Source of the DNA: Filimonas effusa
Lineage (GTDB): Bacteria; Bacteroidota; Bacteroidia; Chitinophagales; Chitinophagaceae
Direction of reading: 5' to 3'
Assembly: GCF_004118675.1 (NCBI RefSeq)
Contig: NZ_SDHZ01000001.1
Span: 434,001 to 498,000 of the forward strand
DNA length: 64,000 nt
Of this stretch, positions 44,467 through 52,500 are shown piece after piece (within the stretch, counting starts at the first letter, position 1; the number at the start of each line of letters is the position of its first letter). Under the pieces are notes generated by a model. That model worked only from the letters and a program-made list of their open reading frames with translations. It searched no databases and had not been told where the DNA came from. Both the position numbers and the translations under genes were made by a program.

Positions 44467-44949
44467 ATGAATAAGCAGCTTGTTTTTGAATTCGAAGAAT
44501 ACAATAGCATCAGTGAACTTAACACCGATGACGCGCAGTTGCTGCAACAGGCCCGCGAAGCTACGGGTACGGCATATGCACCCTATTCCAATTTCAGAGT
44601 GGCTGCCGCCGCCTTGCTCGAAAATGGTAAGGTGCTTACCGCTACCAACCAGGAAAATGCGAGCTATCCCGCAGGTATCTGTGCCGAACGCGCATTACTT
44701 GCTACAGTTGGCGCCCTTTTCCCGGGTATGCCTATCATAACAATGGCCATCAGTTACCATAACGTCAACAATGGGAGCAGTGATCAGCCTGTTTCTCCAT
44801 GCGGTATCTGCCGCCAGACGCTCATGGAATATGAAGGCCGGACGCATAAACCTATTCGTATTGTTCTAAGCGGAATGGAAGGAAAAGTGTACCTGGTAAA
44901 AGAAGCCAATATGCTGCTCCCTCTGGGTTTTACAAGTAAAGATCTCTAA
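44467..44949 (+). CDS. cdd: Cytidine deaminase
   Basis: A 160-residue zinc enzyme. The catalytic Glu and first zinc ligand are in NASYPAGICAERALL, the other two cysteines are in PCGICRQTLME. It deaminates cytidine and deoxycytidine in pyrimidine salvage. It is convergent with the methyltransferase gene and overlaps its stop by 4 bases. Confidence 0.95.
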   Translation: MNKQLVFEFEEYNSISELNTDDAQLLQQAREATGTAYAPYSNFRVAAAALLENGKVLTATNQENASYPAGICAERALLATVGALFPGMPIITMAISYHNVNNGSSDQPVSPCGICRQTLMEYEGRTHKPIRIVLSGMEGKVYLVKEANMLLPLGFTSKDL

Positions 44950-45443
44950 AATAAGGTCTGAACACCATGAGCGATCTTGTTCTCATGGTCCAATAGCCAT
45001 TTTTTGCGCCAGAGACCACCGGCATACCCAACCAGCGAACGGTTGGAACCTACAACACGGTGGCAGGGAACAATAATGGCTATTTTGTTTTTGCCATTCG
45101 TGCTTGCCGCAGCCCTTATCACCTGCGGATCGCCCAGCTTTTTGGCGAGTTCCTGGTAACTGATGGTCTTACCAAATTTAATAGACAGCAGCTCACCCCA
45201 TACCCGCTGCTGAAACTCAGTCCCTTCCTGGTGAACAGGAAGCGTGAATTGCCGCCGCGCTCCATGAAAAAATTCGATCAGCTCCTCCGTACACTGGTGA
45301 ATAACGTCAGGTATTCCAGGCTCTCCATGAGTTACCTGGTCCTGATTGTCAATAAAGCTCACCTCTGAAATATACTGTTCTGTCCCGCCTATTTTTAACA
45401 GGCCAACAGGACTTTGATAATATGTATAATGCAGTTCGTTCAT
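44946..45443 (-). CDS. ogt: Methylated-DNA-protein-cysteine methyltransferase
   Basis: A 165-residue suicide repair protein for O6-alkylguanine. The acceptor cysteine is C127 in the signature IVPCHRVVG; the helix-turn-helix region is GKTISYQELAKKLGDPQVIRAAA. It lacks the Ada N-terminal domain. The gene runs tail to tail into cdd. Confidence 0.95.
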   Translation of the reverse strand: MNELHYTYYQSPVGLLKIGGTEQYISEVSFIDNQDQVTHGEPGIPDVIHQCTEELIEFFHGARRQFTLPVHQEGTEFQQRVWGELLSIKFGKTISYQELAKKLGDPQVIRAAASTNGKNKIAIIVPCHRVVGSNRSLVGYAGGLWRKKWLLDHENKIAHGVQTLF

Positions 45444-45536
45444 GGCTAACAGAATATGCCGGGAAACCCGGGAATAGTGTCGTATTTAAAATTACCCTAT
45501 TTATTCCATTCTCCCAACCTTTCTAAAGTTCCATGC

Positions 45537-45869
45537 TTACCCTACTCTCAGCCCGTTCCCCGTTGCCTGCCCCGGTTGCAGCAGCACAACATTATTGTTT
45601 TCATCATACACGCCCAGCACAAGGCATTCACTGAAAAAATTCGCAATTTGTTTTGGTGGAAAATTAACCACCGCAATCACCTGCTGGCCCATTAATTGCT
45701 CCTTACTGTAATGGTGAGTGATTTGAGCGGAAGACTTTTTAATACCCAAAGCGCCGAAATCAATAGCCAGCTGGTAGGCCGGTTTCCGGGCATTCGGGAA
45801 ATCGTCGACCGATATAATAGTACCCGTTCTCATTTCTACCTTCTCAAAATCGTCCCATGTAATAGCCAT
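45537..45869 (-). CDS. csaA: CsaA-type tRNA-binding protein
   Basis: A 110-residue OB-fold protein with the EMAP/Trbp111-type pattern (FEKVEMRTGTIISVDDFPNARKPAYQLAIDFG, and VVNFPPKQIANFFSECLVLG). CsaA is a dimeric tRNA-binding protein reported to act as a secretion chaperone in some bacteria. Divergent from the OsmC gene with a 41-base gap. Confidence 0.93.
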   Translation of the reverse strand: MAITWDDFEKVEMRTGTIISVDDFPNARKPAYQLAIDFGALGIKKSSAQITHHYSKEQLMGQQVIAVVNFPPKQIANFFSECLVLGVYDENNNVVLLQPGQATGNGLRVG

Positions 45870-45910
45870 ATAATGTTTTTACTTTCATTAAAAATAGAAA
45901 AATAGTACTT

Positions 45911-46321
45911 ATGAAGCGACATGCAACCGCCATTTGGAATGGCTCAGGTAAAGATGGTCACGGCACCTTAACCACACAAAGCACCACCCTCAACAAAACA
46001 CAATATTCTTTTAACTCCCGCTTTGCCGAAGGCGTCGGCACCAATCCCGAAGAGCTGATCGCAGCAGCGCATGCCGGTTGTTTTACCATGAAGCTGAGCT
46101 TTGTTTTAGGCGAAGCCGGATTCACCCCCGACACGCTTGAAACAACAGCGCACATCACGCTCGACAACGGCGCCATCACCACTTCACACCTGGTATTGAA
46201 AGCCAAAGTCCCCGGTATCTCCCGTGAACAGTTCGATGCCTGTGCAGCAGATGCAAAAGAAAATTGCCCCGTAAGTAAACTGCTGAATGCAGAAGTATCG
46301 CTCGAAGCAGTGCTGGAATAA
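45911..46321 (+). CDS. OsmC-family peroxiredoxin
   Basis: A 136-residue OsmC homologue. The two redox cysteines are in AAHAGCFTMKLS and ENCPVSKLLN, the usual spacing for organic hydroperoxide reductases of the OsmC branch. Cytoplasmic, using thiols to reduce peroxides. It is followed by a terminator and by the convergent dps gene, also a stress protein. Confidence 0.93.
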   Translation: MKRHATAIWNGSGKDGHGTLTTQSTTLNKTQYSFNSRFAEGVGTNPEELIAAAHAGCFTMKLSFVLGEAGFTPDTLETTAHITLDNGAITTSHLVLKAKVPGISREQFDACAADAKENCPVSKLLNAEVSLEAVLE

Positions 46322-46362
46322 AAGCTGAAATGATCCCCTGCCTGGAAGCTCCGGGCAAAAAA

Positions 46363-46402
46363 AAGGCTTTACTGGTTTTATCAACTTAGTAAAGCCTTCT
46401 TT
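46363..46402. terminator. Terminator between osmC-like gene and dps
   Basis: AAGGCTTTACT (46363-46373) pairs perfectly with 46388-46398 around a 14-base loop, followed by TCTTTT; an A-run precedes it, so it may work for both convergent genes. Confidence 0.8.
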
Positions 46403-46475
46403 TAAATTGTAAGATCTAATGCCCGCCGTAGACAGGCTGCTCATAATCTTGTTAAAAGCTGATGTGCAGTATCGT

Positions 46476-46943
46476 TTACACGAGGTAGCTGCGGATAAAC
46501 CAGGCCCACTTCTCATGCTTTTCCATAAGCCCGGTCACAAAATCAGCATTACCCTTGTCATGATGCTCTTCCAGTTTATCAATATCATTACGAAGCAGGC
46601 GGATAAGTGTTTCATGATCGTCCAGCAGGTTCTGAAGCTGCTTTTTCTGATCATTGGTATATTCTCCTTCTTCAAGGCTGGTAACCTGGCTGAAGTCTTT
46701 TAAACGACCCTGGGCATAGTGTCCCAGCATACGTATACGTTCTGCCACTTCATCGAATACGTCGTCTAACTCATTGTATAAACGCTCATAAAATTCGTGC
46801 ATGGCCAGAAAGTTTACACTTTCAATGTTCCAGTGATAATTACGGGTTTTGGTGTACAATACAAACTCGTCTGCCAGAATCCGGCCCAGGATCAGGGATG
46901 AACTCTGTTTTTGATCTTCTGTAAGTCCAATATTCGCTTTCAT
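46476..46943 (-). CDS. dps: Dps-family ferritin-like DNA protection protein
   Basis: A 155-residue four-helix protein. The ferroxidase-site residues are in YHWNIESVNFLAMHEFYERLYNELDDVFDEVAERIRMLG (H, D and E in the known order). Dps dodecamers store iron and protect DNA from peroxide. No lysine-rich N-terminal tail is present, so DNA binding is uncertain. Confidence 0.95.
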   Translation of the reverse strand: MKANIGLTEDQKQSSSLILGRILADEFVLYTKTRNYHWNIESVNFLAMHEFYERLYNELDDVFDEVAERIRMLGHYAQGRLKDFSQVTSLEEGEYTNDQKKQLQNLLDDHETLIRLLRNDIDKLEEHHDKGNADFVTGLMEKHEKWAWFIRSYLV

Positions 46944-47016
46944 AAGAAAAAATAGGTTTAACGTGAAAATGATTCCTCATAAATCAGGTACAAACAACGC
47001 GCCGGAATATCGCCTG

Positions 47017-47886
47017 CTAATCAAGTAGCATGGAAATATTCATAAGCTCATCGTATTTATATTGCTGGTTAGGTGAGGTAAAACATTTGGCCAGCTCTTC
47101 CAGCAATTCCTGTATCACGCTTACATTATTGAGCGGCTCGAAAAAATACGGGGTAGGAGGTATGGAAATGCGCTTGAAATAGTTATCCAGGTCACTATGA
47201 CTGAATGGATGACCTGTGCTCGCATCTACAAAAAAATGGATCTTCTCCATAGGATTGGCCTTATGAAGCCCCGCGTCGTAGTCATTATGAAAAAATGCCA
47301 GTACAAATTGGCGGGGAACGGCAATAGCCCTGACAGGTAATTCCAGCAATTGAGCCAGTATCAGGTATAAAATGCCATTGGAAATACTGTTGCCCTTTTT
47401 GCTTTGCAACACCCGGTGTATAAAATAGTCGTCGGGATTGGCATGATTTAATTCCGTTCCCTTCAGGTTGTAATAGTTGTAAAGAATGCTGGAAATAACA
47501 TTCGCCTGCTCCAGCGGCGTTAAATAGCTGTTTAGCTCAAGCCATACATTGCGCCTGATCTTTTCAATCTCCAGCAGCACAGGCGTCGTCTGCAGATCCG
47601 GATACTGAAATTTGGAAACCAGCAGACAACCGAAAAGCAGATCGTGATAAGCACTGTTTTTCCATTCAGTAAAATCATTGATCAGGTCAGTATAATTAAG
47701 GCGATGAATCAGCATTTCTATCCGCTCCTGGATATCTTCACTGGGCGAATTCTCCCATAAATGCTCCAGGTTCGGAATAATACCCTTCCCATAGTCCACA
47801 ATTCGTTGCGACACAGTGGTGAAGACTTCCTCATCGGGGTCGTCAATCAAGGTAAATAATGCTGATATCTCTTTAGTTTCCTGCAT
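47017..47886 (-). CDS. SirB1/transglutaminase-core2 family protein
   Basis: A 289-residue protein without signal peptide. The N-terminal third is helical, and the central part (about 120-240: SYLTPLEQANVISSILYNYYNLKG, GNSISNGILYLILAQLLELPVRAIAVPRQFVLAF) matches the SirB1/Transglut_core2 pattern. The usual catalytic cysteine position in GNCISL-type motifs reads GNSISNG here, so it is probably not an active transglutaminase. Role unknown. Single gene. Confidence 0.8.
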   Translation of the reverse strand: MQETKEISALFTLIDDPDEEVFTTVSQRIVDYGKGIIPNLEHLWENSPSEDIQERIEMLIHRLNYTDLINDFTEWKNSAYHDLLFGCLLVSKFQYPDLQTTPVLLEIEKIRRNVWLELNSYLTPLEQANVISSILYNYYNLKGTELNHANPDDYFIHRVLQSKKGNSISNGILYLILAQLLELPVRAIAVPRQFVLAFFHNDYDAGLHKANPMEKIHFFVDASTGHPFSHSDLDNYFKRISIPPTPYFFEPLNNVSVIQELLEELAKCFTSPNQQYKYDELMNISMLLD

Positions 47887-47998
47887 AAGCTGCTGACAAT
47901 CTTCTGCTATTACAAACTAACTCATTTTTTTGTTATAATACTAATAGAATTTATACCACATTGTGAATAAGGGAAGCCGGAAGATGCTGAATGGAAGC

Positions 47999-48120
47999 GG
48001 ATATACACAGATTATTGACTAAGGTTGGCGGATGTAAAATGGGTAGTTCCTGCAATACCGCCACATGCTATCCGCCATCTCACCATCTGTTGTCTTCATC
48101 TGTCCCCACTGTGTATATCC
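47999..48120. repeat. 122-bp palindromic element with 12-bp perfect terminal inverted repeats
   Basis: GGATATACACAG (47999-48010) and its exact inverse complement (48109-48120) bracket 98 bases with further nested inverted arms: GGCGGAT 48027-48033 with 48070-48076, and GGTA 48042-48045 with 48056-48059. The right half (CCGCCATCTCACCATCTG and on) resembles the right arm of the hisG-hisD element. It lies in the 314-base gene-free stretch between a SirB1-like gene and an exported-protein gene; nothing else is seen there. Likely a small non-coding mobile or REP-like element, or a cruciform. Confidence 0.6.
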
Positions 48121-48200
48121 ACGGCAGGAAAAATCATAATATACACATTAGTTCTTTTTACTATGCTTTTGGGTAATATTGAAAGCAAATCCCATCAACA

Positions 48201-48764
48201 ATGAAAAACCAGTTAGTACTGGCGCTCCTGCTATGCGCCTGCGTGTCTGCACAGGCACAGTTCTATAAATCTATATTGCCCTCCCCGGGGTTCACAAATG
48301 CACTTCAGAAAATAGTGCTCGATTTCAGACTCGACTACAAGAACATCCAGGGGGAACTATTACTGCAACAAGGGGAGTCCGAAAGTTATTCCTCGCTGGT
48401 GAAACTTCCCGGCGCACAGGATTGTGTGATCTACCGGTTCCATTCCGACGACGATTCTACTTCCGGATGGCAGGCCGTCATGTACAGGGGAGATGATTAT
48501 GACGAAGCTGTAAAAGCCTACAAAAACCTTTTCCGGATGGTTCGGAAAAGTCCCATGACCTGGATCGATCGCAGTGCTGTACACTTTATTGGTGAAATGG
48601 AAGAACCTACCGAAAACCTGCGCTTTGCTGTCAGCATTCTCTCCCTTGATGTTAACGACAAGCGCTACGATCGCTTCGTAGCAGAAATAGAATTATCAGG
48701 CGCCATGGGCGACTGGTCTGTTAAACTAAACCTGCATAACAAGCGAAGAGATACAGATGGTTAA
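48201..48764 (+). CDS. Exported protein of unknown function
   Basis: A 187-residue protein with a clear signal peptide (about 1-20, ACVSAQAQ). The mature part is mixed alpha/beta with an acidic DSTSGWQAVMYRGDDYDEAVKAYKNLFR segment. I do not recognise a domain. Periplasmic location is inferred. It stands alone, downstream of the palindromic element and followed by a terminator. Confidence 0.8.
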   Translation: MKNQLVLALLLCACVSAQAQFYKSILPSPGFTNALQKIVLDFRLDYKNIQGELLLQQGESESYSSLVKLPGAQDCVIYRFHSDDDSTSGWQAVMYRGDDYDEAVKAYKNLFRMVRKSPMTWIDRSAVHFIGEMEEPTENLRFAVSILSLDVNDKRYDRFVAEIELSGAMGDWSVKLNLHNKRRDTDG

Positions 48765-48794
48765 GAGAAGTTTGTCCGGCCATCGGATCATAAC

Positions 48795-48822
48795 AAAAGA
48801 TCACAGCAATGTGGTCTTTTTT
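48795..48822 (+). terminator. Terminator after the exported protein gene
   Basis: AAAAGATCAC (48795-48804) pairs with GTGGTCTTTT (48811-48820) with one G-U and a 6-base loop; further T follow. It is 31 bases after the stop. Confidence 0.8.
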
Positions 48823-48864
48823 GTTTTCCGGTATCCCGGTAATTCTGGAAGCGGGCCTGGCACA

Positions 48865-49509
48865 TTAACGGATACTGATTACAATTACAGCCAGCAATAG
48901 CAAGGCAAGAAGAATGGCTGCCGGTATCCTGTACCTGTCTATGATCCATTGTCTTTTCCTTGCTTTAAAACGTACTTTGATGGAGGTCTCGGTAGCCGCA
49001 TGTACAGGCCGTATCGCCGATAACGACTCAACCGTCTCGATCGCTTGTTGATACGACAGCAAAGGCAGGCACGATAACAGTTGTTGTATGATGGCGCTGT
49101 TGGTGGCTATATCGTTTGCATGCTGTAATACCGAAAGATGATACGGCGATAACAGTTCTTTTATCTGCAAATGCAGCAGGTCGCGGTCATATAAGAACTG
49201 GTTCTGACGGCTTAGCTTTTTCTGCAACTCCAGGCTTTGGGTAAGTATCCAGTCAGGAGTGACCATCCCTGTACGGGCAGCCTTATGCAAACTATAGTAA
49301 TGCTCGTAATGCCAGGCAGAGCGCCGGCCTTTGTCGGATAGGGTGTGATATGCTTCCTGTATCTCCCGGAAATGTACCGCCGCCAGCGGATCGGCATGGT
49401 TCCTGTCAGGATGATAGCGTAACGCCAGCTGACGGAACGCTTTTCTGATCTCCTGTATGGATGCTGCGGGACTTACATTTAATATCTGGTAGTAGTCTTT
49501 TGTTGCCAT
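48865..49509 (-). CDS. J-domain protein with C-terminal membrane anchor
   Basis: A 214-residue protein. The N-terminal J domain (about 4-70) has the HPD motif at residues 33-35 (RYHPDRNH). The middle is helical with no zinc-finger cysteines, and a single transmembrane helix lies at the very C-terminus (AAILLALLLLAVIVISIR). Such proteins recruit DnaK (Hsp70) to a membrane site; the client is unknown. Divergent from the MbnP gene with a 59-base gap. Confidence 0.88.
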   Translation of the reverse strand: MATKDYYQILNVSPAASIQEIRKAFRQLALRYHPDRNHADPLAAVHFREIQEAYHTLSDKGRRSAWHYEHYYSLHKAARTGMVTPDWILTQSLELQKKLSRQNQFLYDRDLLHLQIKELLSPYHLSVLQHANDIATNSAIIQQLLSCLPLLSYQQAIETVESLSAIRPVHAATETSIKVRFKARKRQWIIDRYRIPAAILLALLLLAVIVISIR

Positions 49510-49568
49510 AACACATTCCGGAACTTATGGCGAAGATAGTGCCGTTAAGTTGATATCTTTAAACTCCC

Positions 49569-50291
49569 ATGATATGGAATCCGCTAATAGGGAAGTATGG
49601 TAGCTGTATAATGGCCGCCCTGTTGTTTGCTGGTACGCTGCAGGCGCAAGCAAAGTCTTTTTTATTACAGTTCCGTCACAGGGTGGGAACGGCGCCGCTG
49701 GTAAAAGACAGTGTTTATGCCAATAGCTTCGCAGAACCTTTCTCGGTTCATAGTTTCAAATATTACATTTCGCATATCCAGGCGCTGGACGCTGCCGGTA
49801 AAAAACTGGAAGCATTATCAGGAAAAGTATTCCTTGTCGATCAGTCCGATACTGCCAGCACCAGGATCTCTCTCGCAGCGCTGCCGGCCGGAACGGTAAG
49901 TGTACGCTTTTTATTGGGAGTTGATAGCACCTATAATACGGCTGGTGTGCTTACAGGCACGCTGGACCCCTTGAATGGTATGTTCTGGACCTGGAACAGT
50001 GGTTATATCATGGCCAAACTGGAAGGGAGATCTCCGGCCTCCAAAGCGCCGGGGAACTATTATACCTATCATGTAGGAGGCTATAAACCCGGACAACAAA
50101 CCGCCAGGTGGATCACATTGCCTGTAAACAACAGGCAAACGCTGTATGTCGCTGCCAATGTCTTGAAATGGTTCAATGGTAAACATGACATTATGATTGC
50201 TGCGCAGCCGGTATGCCATGCGCCCGGCAGTCTTGCCGTTTTATTGGCAGACAATTATGCGGAAATGTTCTCAGTAATAAACGAACCCTGA
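49569..50291 (+). CDS. MbnP-like copper-binding protein
   Basis: A 240-residue exported protein with a signal peptide (about 1-27). The family signature MFWTWNSGY (138-146) is present, followed by YTYHVGGY (His168) and PVCHAPG near the C-terminus. MbnP proteins bind copper through a kynurenine made from a conserved tryptophan by the partner MbnH. The MbnH-like gene starts one base after its stop, supporting the pair. Whether a tryptophan here is modified is inference from family. Confidence 0.85.
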   Translation: MIWNPLIGKYGSCIMAALLFAGTLQAQAKSFLLQFRHRVGTAPLVKDSVYANSFAEPFSVHSFKYYISHIQALDAAGKKLEALSGKVFLVDQSDTASTRISLAALPAGTVSVRFLLGVDSTYNTAGVLTGTLDPLNGMFWTWNSGYIMAKLEGRSPASKAPGNYYTYHVGGYKPGQQTARWITLPVNNRQTLYVAANVLKWFNGKHDIMIAAQPVCHAPGSLAVLLADNYAEMFSVINEP

Positions 50292-50292
50292 C

Positions 50293-51366
50293 ATGAGAGG
50301 AGCGGCAGTGATATTGGTATTGATAATGGCAACAGGAATGGCCAGTAGCTTCATTGCCCGCAATAAGCCGCGTTACGGAACCACACCTATGGCTATGCCC
50401 ATTCCAAAAGGATGGCCGCAGCCCGTATATAACTTCAGGGAAAATCAGCCCACCAGGGAAGGATTTGAACTGGGACGCCGCCTTTTCTACGATGGCAGGC
50501 TCAGCAAAGACGGTAACTTCCCCTGCGCCGGTTGTCACCAGCAGTTTGCGGCATTTGCTACGTTCGACCATAGCTTAAGCCATGGTGTCGATAACCAGCT
50601 TACCACGCGTAACGCCCCGGCATTGTTTAACCTGGCATGGCAAAAGGAATTTATGCACGACGGAGGTGTCAACCACCTCGATCTGCAGCCGCTTGCTCCG
50701 CTCACCGCTTCCAATGAAATGGGAGAAACCATCAGCAACGTATTGCAGAAACTACGCGCCGATAAACAATATCGCCGCATGTTCAGGGCAGCCTTTGGCG
50801 ATACGCTGATCAACACACAAAGAATGATGAAGGCGCTCAGCCAGTTTATGCTGATGATGGTGAGCGCTGACAGTAAATATGATAAAGTGAAAAGGGGAGA
50901 GGCTGCCTTTACCCTGGCTGAAAACCTCGGCCAGCAGATCTTTAACCGGAAATGTGCTTCCTGCCACCCGCCCCCGTTCTTTACCGACTTCTCCTATCGG
51001 AATATTGGCCTGGAACCAGATGGTACACTTGCCGACTCCGGGAGAATGCGTATCACGCTCGATAAAAGGGATGCTTATAAATTCAGGGTTCCTTCATTAC
51101 GTAATGTGAAAGTCACAGCCCCCTATGGCCATGATGGGCGATTTTTTAGTCTGGCAGATGTATTCAGTCACTACCGGCAACAACATACAACGATGCCCGG
51201 CGTCGATAGCCTGGTGAAAAATGGCATCCCGCTTTCGAACTTTGAAATAGGGCAGTTAACTGCTTTCCTGTTCGCGCTTACCGACAGTACCTTGTTATCC
51301 GATAAACGTTTCGGGCTGCCGCCGGGAATGAAAGAGGCGCAGTTCCCCGATCCGCAGAACCACTAG
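50293..51366 (+). CDS. MbnH-like di-heme cytochrome c peroxidase family protein
   Basis: A 357-residue exported protein with an N-terminal hydrophobic segment (about 1-22). Two heme-binding motifs, CAGCH (78-82) and CASCH (221-225), define the CcpA/MauG/MbnH family. As part of a pair with the upstream gene (1-base gap) the most likely role is oxidation of a tryptophan on the MbnP-like protein. MauG or ordinary peroxidase function is less likely given the neighbour. Confidence 0.88.
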   Translation: MRGAAVILVLIMATGMASSFIARNKPRYGTTPMAMPIPKGWPQPVYNFRENQPTREGFELGRRLFYDGRLSKDGNFPCAGCHQQFAAFATFDHSLSHGVDNQLTTRNAPALFNLAWQKEFMHDGGVNHLDLQPLAPLTASNEMGETISNVLQKLRADKQYRRMFRAAFGDTLINTQRMMKALSQFMLMMVSADSKYDKVKRGEAAFTLAENLGQQIFNRKCASCHPPPFFTDFSYRNIGLEPDGTLADSGRMRITLDKRDAYKFRVPSLRNVKVTAPYGHDGRFFSLADVFSHYRQQHTTMPGVDSLVKNGIPLSNFEIGQLTAFLFALTDSTLLSDKRFGLPPGMKEAQFPDPQNH

Positions 51367-51383
51367 CTTTGATAAAATGCCAA

Positions 51384-51417
51384 CAGCTTTTATGCAGGTC
51401 CTGCTACATAAAAGCTG
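51384..51417. terminator. Palindrome between two convergent genes
   Basis: CAGCTTTTATG (51384-51394) is inverted at 51407-51417, with a smaller palindrome GCAGGTCCTGC (51394-51404) nested inside. No T-run follows, so it is only a probable terminator for the MbnH-like gene and the convergent ROK gene. Confidence 0.5.
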
Positions 51418-51434
51418 CCGACACGTAATATTGG

Positions 51435-52406
51435 CTATTTCAGCTCCCAGACCAATGCGCTCGCCCCAAGGATGGCGGCGTCCGATTCTCTTAGTTCGCT
51501 GAACAATACCTTCACCTTATTCTGGTAGATAGGCAGTAAATGTGCTTCCATTTGTTCTTTGGCAGGTAGCATGATAAGATCACCTGCTTTACAAAGACCA
51601 CCAAACAGGATGATCGCTTCGGGAGAAGAGAACATCACAAAGTTGGCCAGTGCCTTTCCAAGTAAACCACCGGTAAACCGGTAAACCTCCTGGGCCAGCT
51701 CGTCGCCCTTTATGGCACAATCATAAACCAGGCGGCTGTCTATTTCCTCCGGTTTATAGTCGCGGAGAAGGCTGGGCCTGGCAGGATCTTTTTCAAGCAA
51801 CTCCAGCGTGGTAAAACGTAAACCAGTGGCCGAAGCATATGTTTCCAGTGAACCTTCCGCTCCGGTAGAGTAGTGTTTGCGCCCCCCCGGGATGATGATG
51901 GTATGACCAAGTTCACCGGCAAAGCCGTCATGCCCGTACACCACCTGCCCGTTAATGACAATACCGCTGCCTACGCCGGTACCCAGCGTAATAACAATGA
52001 AGTCTTTCATGCCGCGGGCGGCGCCATAGGTCATTTCTCCAACGGCAGCAGCATTGGCGTCATTGGTGAGGGCCGCAGGTATACCAAATTTTTCAGAAAT
52101 AAGATCAGCCAGGGGTACAATGCCCTTCCATAAAAGATTAGGTGCATATTCAATACTGCCCGTATAATAGTTGCCATTGGGTGCGCCTACGCCAATGCCT
52201 TTGATAGCGCCAATGCCGCCGGCTTCCTTGATCGCCGGCTGTAAGGCCGCATGCAGCTCTGTTACATAATCAGCTACATCGCTGTGCTGTCTGCTGGAAA
52301 TAGCGCCTCTGTACAAAATATTTCCTCTGTGATCTACTACGCCAAACACCGTATTGGTGCCGCCTATGTCAATGCCAATCGCTAAGGGTTGAGAACCGGA
52401 ATTCAT
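51435..52406 (-). CDS. ROK-family sugar kinase (glucokinase type) lacking zinc cysteines
   Basis: A 323-residue cytoplasmic kinase. ATP-binding GIDIGGTNT (11-19), catalytic D116 (LTNDANAA) and GTGVGSGIV are intact, as is H168 in GELGHT. The ROK zinc motif, normally CxCGxxGCxE, reads as a cysteine-free stretch here (RKHYSTGAEGSLE, 176-188). Glucokinase is the likeliest activity. It lies 94 bases downstream of the sugar transporter gene on the same strand, so sugar uptake and phosphorylation are probably linked. Confidence 0.9.
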   Translation of the reverse strand: MNSGSQPLAIGIDIGGTNTVFGVVDHRGNILYRGAISSRQHSDVADYVTELHAALQPAIKEAGGIGAIKGIGVGAPNGNYYTGSIEYAPNLLWKGIVPLADLISEKFGIPAALTNDANAAAVGEMTYGAARGMKDFIVITLGTGVGSGIVINGQVVYGHDGFAGELGHTIIIPGGRKHYSTGAEGSLETYASATGLRFTTLELLEKDPARPSLLRDYKPEEIDSRLVYDCAIKGDELAQEVYRFTGGLLGKALANFVMFSSPEAIILFGGLCKAGDLIMLPAKEQMEAHLLPIYQNKVKVLFSELRESDAAILGASALVWELK

Positions 52407-52500
52407 GTTGTTATCTGTTTTGTATATTGAATTTTGATGGCCCCTCGGGCTTGCAGTGAAATGCTTTTACCTTCAGGTCCGTAATAATTGTCTTCGTTTA

